Origin: Balneola sp. EhC07
Lineage (GTDB): Bacteria > Bacteroidota > Rhodothermia > Balneolales > Balneolaceae
Direction: 5' to 3'
DNA length: 64,000 nt
Assembly: GCF_001650905.1 (NCBI RefSeq)
Contig: NZ_LXYG01000002.1
Span: 186,001 to 250,000 of the forward strand
Below, one piece after another: positions 26,741-33,890 of this stretch. The stretch's first letter is position 1. Each line of letters begins with the position of its first letter. A program made the position numbers and the translations under genes. The notes below the pieces were generated by a model, which saw nothing but the letters and a program-made list of their open reading frames with translations, was not told where the DNA came from and searched no databases.

Positions 26741-27619
26741 TTAGTTTCTTTTTCGGATGTAGGCACTTCCGTTAACCGTTTCGAATTCCATTTTTGCACC
26801 ACCGTCTCCAATTTGGATTGGAGTGGATTTACCGATACGATATCTGTAACCTTTTCCGTCTTTTTCCTTGTTCAATTGGGCTTTAAGTCGAGTTACTTGT
26901 TCAAAATCTGTATAGAGATCACCGTGTAAACTTTCAAAAGTTACTACAGCTCCTAAATCATTTGGGGAATAAATTTCCATGCTTCCGTTTACAGTATTAA
27001 ATCGTGAATCATCTGTCGGGCTTTCAGCAAAATATACTTCAATATCTCCATTTACAGTATGAGCATTAGTTTTACCCGCCACTTCTTTTAAAACTACATC
27101 TCCGTTTACATTTCCGGCGTCCACTCCATTCATCATATTCTCAACGATGAGCTTTCCTCCGTTTACAGTCGATGCTTTTACCATCATGCTTTCCGGCATC
27201 TTTACTTCGATATTGAATTCAAAGTGAATCTCGTCGTAATCATCCCATCTGTTTCGATTCCAGTTCATGGAATGTCTCATTTTCCCATCTCTGAATTTTA
27301 CTTCAACTCCGGGAGCCTGAACATATACATAAATTTTTCCTTCATGCTCTTCCTGGCGAAGGTAGATCTCGTCTATGGTTTTTTGGTCCAGCTCTCCTCT
27401 TTTCTTTCGGATGGTTTTGGAGCCTGTAATAAGGATCTCATCTCCGTCATAACCTGATACTTTCAGATCACCATTTATGTTTTTTATGATAAACCCATCA
27501 ATGGATGACAATGCGCTTTTTTTGATCTGAATGTCGATGCCTTCAGTTACTCTTTTATTTTGAGCCGTTACCTGAACTGTTAATAGTCCAACCAATAGTA
27601 TTCCTATGATCTTTTTCAT
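26741..27619 (-). CDS. DUF4097 family beta-strand-repeat exported protein (copy 1)
   Basis: I chose the ATG at 27619, which begins a clean signal peptide (MKKIIGILLVGLLTVQVTAQ) and has an AAGGAAGGAAG ribosome-binding sequence; the longer frame from 27646 would overlap the anti-sigma gene and add nine charged residues. The 292-residue product has DUF4097 repeats (INGDLKVSGYDGDEI, VNGGKLIVEN, VNGDVVLKEV, VNGDIEVYF, VNGSMEIYS, VNGSAYIRKRN). It is paralogous to the next gene downstream, probably by tandem duplication, with strong divergence outside the repeats. Confidence 0.85.
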   Translation of the reverse strand: MKKIIGILLVGLLTVQVTAQNKRVTEGIDIQIKKSALSSIDGFIIKNINGDLKVSGYDGDEILITGSKTIRKKRGELDQKTIDEIYLRQEEHEGKIYVYVQAPGVEVKFRDGKMRHSMNWNRNRWDDYDEIHFEFNIEVKMPESMMVKASTVNGGKLIVENMMNGVDAGNVNGDVVLKEVAGKTNAHTVNGDIEVYFAESPTDDSRFNTVNGSMEIYSPNDLGAVVTFESLHGDLYTDFEQVTRLKAQLNKEKDGKGYRYRIGKSTPIQIGDGGAKMEFETVNGSAYIRKRN

Positions 27620-27632
27620 AATTCTTCCTTCC

Positions 27633-28412
27633 TTAAAGCGACGCAATGGTGCTTTCCAGTTTCTCTTTTACATTGATGTTTAAATTTCTTTCCTGTATCA
27701 GGTTTTCAAACTCAGACTTTGAGTTTTGTAATCCCATTTCAACCATGGCATCTGCCAAGGCAATGATCACCACATCAGAGTTTTGAGCTCCGATGGCGCT
27801 AACCAACCCTTCGCGAACAGTCTCATCTTCACCCCACTTCTTTAAGGTTTCGATGGTTTGAACTCTTACGTTCACGCTTTCATCATTATTGAGTGTGAAT
27901 AACAAAGCTCTTACCGCTTTTTCATCAGCTATCGGTAATTCTGCACTTATATTCACCGCTCTTAACCGGTCTGTTGTGGATGCGCCTTCCAGCATACTAA
28001 CGATCATCATTTCTCTCATATCCTGCATTTGGTCTGTTAATTCATTGATCTGAGAATCGTTGCTGCCTACTTGTGCACCGATAAATCCACCGACTATCAA
28101 CAGCACAAAGGCATATGCCAATCTTGGCATTGTTAATGCTGCAAACAGTTCGTTCAACTTTTCTGAAATATTGAACGTTGGTTTGGCGGAAGCTTTTTCT
28201 TCTTCCAACATCGCATAAAACCTATCACTCATTTCCGAAGATGGCTCCGGAGTAGAAACTATTTCCAACTCATTGTGTAATTGTTCCATCGCCTTAAAAT
28301 CGATCATATCAATCTCACCGCCGGCAATAAGAGCTTCAACTCTTGCTGTTTCTTGTTCATCTAATTCGCCGTTCAAATATTCGGCGATCAGTTCTTCATA
28401 TTTTTTATTCAT
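27633..28412 (-). CDS. Membrane-anchored anti-sigma-like protein with HEAT repeats
   Basis: I prefer the ATG at 28412 over the GTG at 28427; GAGGAA sits eight bases before it. The product is 259 residues. The N-terminal 45 residues (YEELIAEYLNGELDEQE) resemble the zinc-less anti-sigma helix bundle, a single transmembrane helix lies at about 104-122 (AYAFVLLIVGGFIGAQVG), and the C-terminal 120 residues form HEAT-like helical pairs (AVRALLFTLNNDESVNVRVQ). It overlaps the sigma gene end by eight bases, the usual translational coupling for sigma/anti-sigma pairs. The periplasmic HEAT domain is presumably the sensory part. Confidence 0.8.
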   Translation of the reverse strand: MNKKYEELIAEYLNGELDEQETARVEALIAGGEIDMIDFKAMEQLHNELEIVSTPEPSSEMSDRFYAMLEEEKASAKPTFNISEKLNELFAALTMPRLAYAFVLLIVGGFIGAQVGSNDSQINELTDQMQDMREMMIVSMLEGASTTDRLRAVNISAELPIADEKAVRALLFTLNNDESVNVRVQTIETLKKWGEDETVREGLVSAIGAQNSDVVIIALADAMVEMGLQNSKSEFENLIQERNLNINVKEKLESTIASL

Positions 28413-28968
28413 CACTGTATTCCTCACTTAATGTGTGTACAATGTTTTTTAAATCTTTCATTGCCCTAAAGAATCTTACTTTTACTGCGCTTTCGGTCAC
28501 TCCCTGGATCTCGGCGATCTCTGCATATTTTAAACCTTCGTACCGGCTTAAGATCACCACTTCTTTTTTATCTTCATCAAGTTGATCGAGTGCTTGTTCA
28601 AGTATCTTCTTTCGTTTTGTTCGCTCGTCCATTTCACCAAATTCAGGAGAGGCACCACCCATTCGATCTTCATCAAGCTCTTCTTTTTCATTATGCTTTT
28701 TGTTTTGGCGATAATGATCAATATGCGCATTACGAGCTATGCTGAACATCCATGTTGTAAATGCCCCTGATCCTGAATAGGTGCTTCGATATTTGAGCAT
28801 GCGCTCGAACACCGATTGAACAAGATCTTCACTCACATCGGTTTGAAACGTTTTCTTGTAAAAAAAACTGTAAAGCGGTCGATTGTAGCGTTCGAATAAA
28901 AGGCCCAGTTTATCCAGGTCTCCATCCTTCACTTTCATCATTAAAGCTTTATCTGTAGTTGAGTTCAC
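28405..28968 (-). CDS. ECF-type RNA polymerase sigma factor
   Basis: A 187-residue sigma-70-family factor. Region 2 spans about 20-90 (LVQSVFERMLKYRSTYSG, FTTWMFSIARNAHIDHYRQ) and region 4 about 125-180 (VVILSRYEGLKYAEIAEIQG, SAVKVRFFRAMKDLK). An acidic linker joins them. It heads an operon with the HEAT anti-sigma and two DUF4097 genes. A TGTAACCTTTCCC motif lies about 60 bases upstream and may be an autoregulated promoter element shared with the serine hydrolase gene. Confidence 0.92.
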   Translation of the reverse strand: MNSTTDKALMMKVKDGDLDKLGLLFERYNRPLYSFFYKKTFQTDVSEDLVQSVFERMLKYRSTYSGSGAFTTWMFSIARNAHIDHYRQNKKHNEKEELDEDRMGGASPEFGEMDERTKRKKILEQALDQLDEDKKEVVILSRYEGLKYAEIAEIQGVTESAVKVRFFRAMKDLKNIVHTLSEEYSDE

Positions 28969-29024
28969 TTATTTACCGTCTCAATGCCCGAAGTTTCGTG
29001 TTCTGTTAGTTACACTTGGTATTT

Positions 29025-29040
29025 GGGGAAAGGTTACATG
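29025..29040 (-). promoter_or_regulatory. Candidate ECF promoter -35 element upstream of the sigma gene
   Basis: Read on the minus strand, CATGTAACCTTTCCCC includes an AAC core as in many ECF -35 boxes. The same 15-base wording occurs upstream of the serine hydrolase at 30284-30298, at a comparable distance from the start codon. No -10 box could be fixed with confidence. It could alternatively be just part of the larger direct repeat. Confidence 0.45.
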
Positions 29041-29043
29041 TTT

Positions 29044-29101
29044 TTAGTATCGAACTTTTAGTACTTAGTATTTAGCAACTCGATACTAAATACTAAGTAC
29101 T
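29044..29101. repeat. Heptamer-derived palindrome, copy A
   Basis: AGTACTTAGTATTTAG (29060-29075) pairs with 29086-29101. An alternative 10-bp pairing joins TTAGTATCGA (29044-29053) with TCGATACTAA (29080-29089); the two hairpins share bases and cannot form together. Underlying units are variants of TAGTATT with a 7-bp period. Copy B lies at 30303-30360. Confidence 0.8.
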
Positions 29102-29104
29102 CAA

Positions 29105-29156
29105 AACAATCAAACAGGCAACCCCTCCTATATAATTATTTCAAACTCATCCGGAC
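29105..29156 (-). pseudogene. Remnant of a MutS-like gene 3' end
   Basis: On the minus strand this segment encodes SPDEFEIII-stop-EGLPV-stop, aligning with the last residues STNALEIMRIEGLPV of the intact MutS-like gene that ends at 30369. The DNA shares GGGTTGCCTGT exactly and is about 70 percent identical by eye. An internal TAG shows decay. It forms part of a direct repeat that brackets the serine hydrolase gene. Confidence 0.65.
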
Positions 29157-29162
29157 TTGTTA

Positions 29163-30239
29163 TTAAAGTTTAGCTTCAAAAACCAGATCTATCATTGTAA
29201 GCAGATCATTTCCGGTAAAGGTGTATTCTTTTTCTGTATCTACTCTGTGAACAAGCACCATTTTTGAAGACGGGTACACTCCGAGCATATGAACTCCTGT
29301 TCCTGTATGATAAAAAGAACCGCCTGATCTGTTTTCTGTTGGCGCAAGAACATTCCAAAGCATTCCGTAAGCTAAACCAAATCGTTCATTATAAATGGAA
29401 TGTGGTTTTGTGCTTTCTTCTATCCAGGATTCCGGAATGATCTGAGTACCGTTCCATTTTCCTTTGTTCAAATAAAGTTGTCCATACAACGCCATATCTT
29501 TTGCAGACATCCTAAAGTGGTACGCCGGATATTTTGATTTAGATCTTTCGTACTGATAGAATCCACCCGTTAAAGGTAGTTTAAAATCATATTCATTTTG
29601 AATGGTATCCGCATCAAAAGACTCATAACGCCCATCAAAATGATGCATACCCAATGGTTTTGCAATCTGTTCATTATATAATTCGAAAATACTTTCTCCG
29701 GTTTTCCCTTCCAGAATATATCCCAGCACATTAAAATCCCAGTTGTTGTAGTAATAATGAGATCCGGGTTCTTTAGAATTTCTTTCCGGTTTCCCTCTTA
29801 GCATGCCTTCAGAAACGGCAGCTGCAGAATGATAAACTCCTGATCTTGATTTCAACAGATCTGCGACCCGTGCACTTTTCTCTAGCTCAGTTAACCCTTG
29901 TATATCATCGATTCCAAGTTCAGAGAGTGTAGCATTGGTATCTATCAAACCATCATGTACAGCAATTCCAAAAATGGAATTCAGCATTGATTTCCTGATT
30001 GAGTGAATCGTATGAACTTGTTCGGTATCACCCCATTCAAAAACGATCTTTTCATCAATCATTAAGATCATGGATGATGAGCCTTTGTCTTCTAAAAAAG
30101 CAGATAAAGAATCCAATCCTGATTGTGAAAACCCAAGATCCTCCGACTCCGCATATTCAAAGGTATATTTTTCATGGTTTGTTGTACAAGCAAAGATCAG
30201 AAATACGAGAAATAGAATTGATGCGCGAAAAAATGTCAT
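29163..30239 (-). CDS. Serine hydrolase, class C beta-lactamase/DD-peptidase fold, lipoprotein
   Basis: A 358-residue protein with a lipobox near residues 15-18 (LIFAC). The SxxK nucleophile motif is SIRK at 80-83, YYYNNWDFN contains the Tyr-x-Asn motif, and HTGTGVH near 318 matches the third HTG box. Such proteins act as esterases, D-amino acid amidases or low-level DD-peptidases in the periplasm; substrate unknown. The gene is bracketed by about 120-base direct repeats (29021-29156 and 30280-30420) containing MutS-like 3' sequence, a heptamer palindrome and a TGTAACC motif, so it looks inserted between the MutS-like gene and the sigma gene. Confidence 0.85.
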   Translation of the reverse strand: MTFFRASILFLVFLIFACTTNHEKYTFEYAESEDLGFSQSGLDSLSAFLEDKGSSSMILMIDEKIVFEWGDTEQVHTIHSIRKSMLNSIFGIAVHDGLIDTNATLSELGIDDIQGLTELEKSARVADLLKSRSGVYHSAAAVSEGMLRGKPERNSKEPGSHYYYNNWDFNVLGYILEGKTGESIFELYNEQIAKPLGMHHFDGRYESFDADTIQNEYDFKLPLTGGFYQYERSKSKYPAYHFRMSAKDMALYGQLYLNKGKWNGTQIIPESWIEESTKPHSIYNERFGLAYGMLWNVLAPTENRSGGSFYHTGTGVHMLGVYPSSKMVLVHRVDTEKEYTFTGNDLLTMIDLVFEAKL

Positions 30240-30283
30240 TACAAATAAAAGTTTAGGTTCAGCTTCTACCTACTTACAGTTTT

Positions 30284-30298
30284 GGGAAAGGTTACATG
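30284..30298 (-). promoter_or_regulatory. Candidate ECF promoter -35 element upstream of the serine hydrolase
   Basis: CATGTAACCTTTCCC on the minus strand, 45-60 bases before the ATG, identical over 15 bases to the element before the ECF sigma gene. Its position suggests that the serine hydrolase could belong to the same regulon. Confidence 0.45.
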
Positions 30299-30302
30299 TT
30301 TT

Positions 30303-30360
30303 TTAGTATCGAGTTGTTAGTACTTAGTATTTAGTAACTCGATACTAAATACTAAGTACT
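30303..30360. repeat. Heptamer-derived palindrome, copy B
   Basis: The 18-base arm at 30319-30336 is the perfect complement of 30343-30360, with a six-base loop. A competing 13-bp hairpin joins TTAGTATCGAGTT (30303-30315) with AACTCGATACTAA (30336-30348). It lies eight bases past the stop codon of the MutS-like gene and could act as a terminator or switch on the minus strand, though no T-run follows. Confidence 0.85.
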
Positions 30361-30368
30361 AAAAGCTA

Positions 30369-32183
30369 TCATACAGGCAACCCTTCTATTCTCATTATTT
30401 CCAGAGCATTTGTACTTGGACATGGACCTGATTTCAGCTTGTATTCAAAACTCATTTTTCCACCTTCTATAGATTCCACGAAATGCCAATTGCTCAATGC
30501 CTCGATTTCAGATTCCAGATCAGCAAGTTCCAGATCATGTGTGGAAACCATTCCAATTCCATTCTTCCCCGCTACTTCCCTTAGAAAAGCTGCACTACCG
30601 GCGTAACGCTCTTTGTTATTTGTGCCTTTATAGATTTCATCCACAAAAAAGAACAATGGCTGATCTTCATCTTTGTTTAGCTCGTCCAGTAATTCCCGAA
30701 GACGCTTTACTTCAGCGTAAAAATGAGACAAACCGTCACCCAGCGAATCATTCACATTGATGCTGGTAAAGATTCTGTATAAACCTGTGTTTAATGATCT
30801 AGCATTTGCAGGCGCTCCGGAATAAGCCAAAACTAAATTGATTCCCACCGTTCTGAGGAATGTACTTTTACCGGCCATATTCGAGCCTGTTATCAAAAAC
30901 AGATCTTTTCCTGGATACACTTCGAAATCGTTAGCTACTTTTTGGTCTTCAGGAATCAACGGATGACCAAGTTCTTCTGCTTTAAACAAAGCCCCGGTAT
31001 CTTTATCGAATGTTGGGAAAGAATAATCGCCATTAAGAAAAGCAAAATTAGCCATCGAATTTAAGGCTTCAAGTTCGTAAAATTTATCGAGCCATTTTGT
31101 GATTTTTGGCTCCAGTTCCACTTTAAGGTTTTCCAAACGCATCGAAAAATACAGATCCCAGGGAATAACTAAGTTCATAAGCGGACCTAATACCTGATTT
31201 TTTTGTACAGAGGCTGCGATAGCAAATCTCCTCACTTTTTTCAGGATCACAGACGGCTTTTCATCCTCTTTCTGATATACTTTTAAGAATTGTGATATTT
31301 CTTTGTCATCACTCGCTTTAAATCGTTCAACATGACTCAGAATATTACTAAAGCTTCCTAATAACTTTTCCATTTGGAACGCAGCGTCAAACAATCCTTT
31401 TACCTTATCACTGGTAAACTTAAGAGCGGTAAGATAACTGACAAACGAGATCACAACATATACACTGCTGAGTTTACCGACCATTGCTAAAATTCCTAGT
31501 GTCACATTTGATACCGAAAGAATAACCATGATTACTAGGGGAAGAATAAAACCCGTTTTCTTTGGAAGTCGGAGCCAGTCCAACATTTGCTCCATACTCC
31601 ATTCATATCTACCGGTTTTACTTTTAGTAAATAAAGCCTCTACTCTCAGTTTGTCTCTGAATAATTGCAGTGGAGCTAATTCCTGTATCAATTGCTGTCG
31701 TTTTTTTATTGATTCTACTTCTCTGGATTGATTCAACAGCAAACCGGAAAGCACATTTGAACTGCCTTCATAGATCGATGTATCCATCAACTGAAACAAT
31801 GATCTTTTCCCGATTATATTTAAGTCCTGGGAGTAAGGATGGTTCAAATATTTATCTCTGTTTATATTTCTGAAGGGTATTCCATCCCAGTTCAGTTCCA
31901 GACGTGCAATTTGCTCTTTCTTGATTTGCTTCAGAAACCCAAGTTTCTCAATGAATTGCTCAACTTTTTTATGTCTGCCCATGAGATTCAGAAATGCAAT
32001 TACTGCTCCGATCAAGATCACCGAATAAACTAAATCATGTAAACGACCACTTGCCAGAAAAGCGAAAAGCAAAGTCAACATAAAGATAGTTAACCGTGCT
32101 CCTGATATTCTACTGCTCAACTTAGTATACAACTCGATCTTTCTGTCAATACGAGCTATATGTTCTTCAAATAATTTCTTCAA
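30369..32183 (-). CDS. Membrane-anchored MutS-family ATPase
   Basis: A 604-residue protein. Two hydrophobic helices lie at about 30-68 and two more at about 210-255 (LPLVIMVILSVSNVTLGILA). The C-terminal third is a MutS domain V ATPase: Walker A GSNMAGKSTFLRT near 430, Walker B LFFFVDEIYKGTN and the switch STHDLELA. The N-terminal mismatch-recognition domain I and connector domain of MutS are absent. This matches the uncharacterised MutS-like group common in Bacteroidota, probably not canonical mismatch repair. An Smr-domain gene lies 129 bases upstream on the same strand, so the pair together resembles a split MutS2. Confidence 0.85.
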   Translation of the reverse strand: MKKLFEEHIARIDRKIELYTKLSSRISGARLTIFMLTLLFAFLASGRLHDLVYSVILIGAVIAFLNLMGRHKKVEQFIEKLGFLKQIKKEQIARLELNWDGIPFRNINRDKYLNHPYSQDLNIIGKRSLFQLMDTSIYEGSSNVLSGLLLNQSREVESIKKRQQLIQELAPLQLFRDKLRVEALFTKSKTGRYEWSMEQMLDWLRLPKKTGFILPLVIMVILSVSNVTLGILAMVGKLSSVYVVISFVSYLTALKFTSDKVKGLFDAAFQMEKLLGSFSNILSHVERFKASDDKEISQFLKVYQKEDEKPSVILKKVRRFAIAASVQKNQVLGPLMNLVIPWDLYFSMRLENLKVELEPKITKWLDKFYELEALNSMANFAFLNGDYSFPTFDKDTGALFKAEELGHPLIPEDQKVANDFEVYPGKDLFLITGSNMAGKSTFLRTVGINLVLAYSGAPANARSLNTGLYRIFTSINVNDSLGDGLSHFYAEVKRLRELLDELNKDEDQPLFFFVDEIYKGTNNKERYAGSAAFLREVAGKNGIGMVSTHDLELADLESEIEALSNWHFVESIEGGKMSFEYKLKSGPCPSTNALEIMRIEGLPV

Positions 32184-32258
32184 CTTTGGATAGATTTAGA
32201 TAGTTATCACTTTTCAAATTTAAGGACCCTATTTTTTAAAGATTACAGGTTTAACCAA

Positions 32259-32318
32259 AGTTAATAGTTATTGGTTATTAGTTTTTTGCTCACCACTACT
32301 CCCAAATAACTATTAACT
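32259..32318. repeat. 14-bp inverted repeat, heptamer-like
   Basis: AGTTAATAGTTATT (32259-32272) and AATAACTATTAACT (32305-32318) are perfect complements with a 32-base spacer. The left side continues as GGTTATTAG, giving a 7-bp period. The right arm overlaps the stop codon of the Smr gene. Confidence 0.7.
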
Positions 32319-32579
32319 ATTTTTAAGCTCCACCAATGTAGCTCCCCAACTACTTCTGTCATCCGCTAAACGATAGGAAACAACAAACTCATTTTTATCC
32401 AACAAACTATGAACCGTTCTGCGAAGCACCCCCTTCCCTTTTCCGTGAATGATCCGAATGGAATAGATCTCTTTCTCTAAACAAGCTTCAATGTAATCCG
32501 GAATCAAGTCTCCCAATTCTTTAGGACTGAAAAGATGCAGGTCTAAAATTCCGTCAATAGGCAATTCAACAGGTTCCAT
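32313..32579 (-). CDS. Smr-domain protein
   Basis: An 88-residue single Smr domain. LDLHLFSPKELGDLI (12-26) contains the LDLH motif and IIHGKGKGVLR (43-53) the HGxGxG loop associated with nuclease activity on DNA or RNA in MutS2 and related Smr proteins. It lies upstream of the membrane-bound MutS-like ATPase on the same strand. Canonical MutS2 carries both parts in one chain, so the adjacent genes may be functionally linked; this is inference. Length is typical for a free-standing Smr protein. Confidence 0.85.
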   Translation of the reverse strand: MEPVELPIDGILDLHLFSPKELGDLIPDYIEACLEKEIYSIRIIHGKGKGVLRRTVHSLLDKNEFVVSYRLADDRSSWGATLVELKNS

Positions 32580-32582
32580 TCT

Positions 32583-32619
32583 AGTTATGAGTTATGAGTT
32601 ATGAGTTATGAGTTATGAG
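32583..32619. repeat. Heptanucleotide tandem array (AGTTATG)x5
   Basis: Five perfect copies of AGTTATG plus AG. It lies directly upstream of the Smr gene start and includes TGA in all three forward frames. It is the cleanest heptamer array in the window together with the one at 2547. Confidence 0.92.
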
Positions 32620-32640
32620 TTTTTAGTGTTGAGTTCTCGC

Positions 32641-32661
32641 TTCACTTTTCACTTTTCACTT
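32641..32661. repeat. Heptanucleotide tandem array (TTCACTT)x3
   Basis: Three perfect TTCACTT copies ending exactly where the stop codon of the Dabb gene begins (minus strand). The array is 22 bases from the AGTTATG array, so two different heptamer families sit in one 80-base gap. Confidence 0.85.
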
Positions 32662-32967
32662 TTATACATAATCAACTACTCTTCGCTCATTCACCACCTT
32701 CTTAATAAACTGGACTACTTTTTGATGGTCAGGATGTTCTGCATACGCATTTAAAGCTTCCGCATCTTTACAAATCGTTGTCAGAACTACATCACAAATA
32801 GCTTCATCATCACCACTCAAAATATTGATCCCAACTTCTGCCGAATCCAATTCTTCGATTTTTGCAGGTAATCCTTCCAGTAATTCTTTCATGATCTCAG
32901 CGTTTTCCTGTTTGGTTTTCCCTTCAGCAACCGGTTTCAGTTTCCACATTACAATGTGTTTTATCAT
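32662..32967 (-). CDS. Dabb (stress-responsive A/B barrel) domain protein
   Basis: A 101-residue ferredoxin-like barrel protein. IKHIVMWKLKP at the start and LNAYAEHPDHQKVVQFIKKVV near the end are the Dabb signatures. These proteins form dimeric barrels and some are cyclases or stress proteins; this one cannot be assigned a substrate. It stands in a minus-strand string with the Smr and MutS-like genes, separated by the heptamer arrays. Confidence 0.88.
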   Translation of the reverse strand: MIKHIVMWKLKPVAEGKTKQENAEIMKELLEGLPAKIEELDSAEVGINILSGDDEAICDVVLTTICKDAEALNAYAEHPDHQKVVQFIKKVVNERRVVDYV

Positions 32968-33039
32968 ATTTTATAGTAGTTAGATTTTAGATATAAGATG
33001 TTAGACTTCAGAATATCCAACTTCCATCAGGGAATAGCC

Positions 33040-33127
33040 AATATCCATTTACACAAATTCCTAATTCCCATATTTACTTATTCCCAATTACTCAATTATT
33101 CCTAATTCAACTATTCGTAATTAACCA
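33040..33127. repeat. Degenerate heptamer-type intergenic repeat
   Basis: The gap between the Dabb and folE genes holds repeated TTCCTAA/TTCCCAA/TTACTCA/TTATTCC words with a loose 7-bp period, matching the wording at 4290-4343. It appears to be a decayed array and probably also lies near the folE promoter. Confidence 0.5.
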
Positions 33128-33204
33128 CAGGAACCCTTAACTTTAAAATTCGGTTTTAAGCAACCTAAACGGCTTAATAATCAATAAAGAAAATCCCTTT
33201 ACAC

Positions 33205-33885
33205 TTGGATAACTTAGACTTAGACAAAATTACCGCTGAAGACCTTGGCGAAGCGCACATTGGTACTTCAGAACTTACTCCGCTCCGTGATGATGCTTTT
33301 GATCTTTCAGATTCAGAAAAAATCGACATCATTCAGGATCATTTCAAAGAGATCATGGAAACTCTTGGTTTAGATCTCAATGACGACAGCCTTAAAGGAA
33401 CTCCATATCGGGTTGCTAAAATGTTTGTGAAAGAAATTTTTAACGGACTTGATCCGAAAAACAAACCTGAAGCCCGCACCTTTAGTAATAATTACGATTA
33501 CAACGATATGGTGATGGAGAAGAACATTCAGGTGACTTCTTTCTGTGAGCACCATTTTCTTCCGTTTATCGGCAAGGCTCATGTAGCTTATATTGCATCA
33601 GGAAAAGTGATCGGGTTGTCCAAGATAAATCGTCTGGTAGATTACTTTTCACGCAGACCACAGGTTCAGGAACGCTTGACGCTACAAATTGCCGATGCTC
33701 TTTCTGAAGCAATGGAAACCGATGATGTAGCTGTTTTTATCGACAGTAAACATTTGTGTGTATCAACCCGTGGAATTCGTGATGTAAGCAGCAGCACCAT
33801 TACTACCGAATTCAGAGGTGCTTTTAAAGAAGAAGCCACTCAAAGAAAATTCATTGATTTCATCAAAACTGAAACTGAACTCTGA
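33205..33885 (+). CDS. folE: GTP cyclohydrolase I
   Basis: Converts GTP to 7,8-dihydroneopterin triphosphate, the first step of folate or tetrahydrobiopterin synthesis. Zinc ligands C114, H117 and C185 lie in SFCEHHFLPF and HLCVSTRG; IGLSKINRLV and FSRRPQVQERLT are active-site signatures. The reading begins at a TTG (33205); the next in-frame ATG, near residue 51, would truncate the family's N-terminal helix, so TTG is the better start. The 226-residue length is typical. cysS follows after five bases and yidD overlaps that, giving a folE-cysS-yidD operon. Confidence 0.95.
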   Translation: MDNLDLDKITAEDLGEAHIGTSELTPLRDDAFDLSDSEKIDIIQDHFKEIMETLGLDLNDDSLKGTPYRVAKMFVKEIFNGLDPKNKPEARTFSNNYDYNDMVMEKNIQVTSFCEHHFLPFIGKAHVAYIASGKVIGLSKINRLVDYFSRRPQVQERLTLQIADALSEAMETDDVAVFIDSKHLCVSTRGIRDVSSSTITTEFRGAFKEEATQRKFIDFIKTETEL

Positions 33886-33890
33886 TTGTT

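Noticed and set aside
32583-32661. CRISPR-like array
   Set aside because: Units are seven bases and contiguous with no spacers; it is a short tandem repeat.
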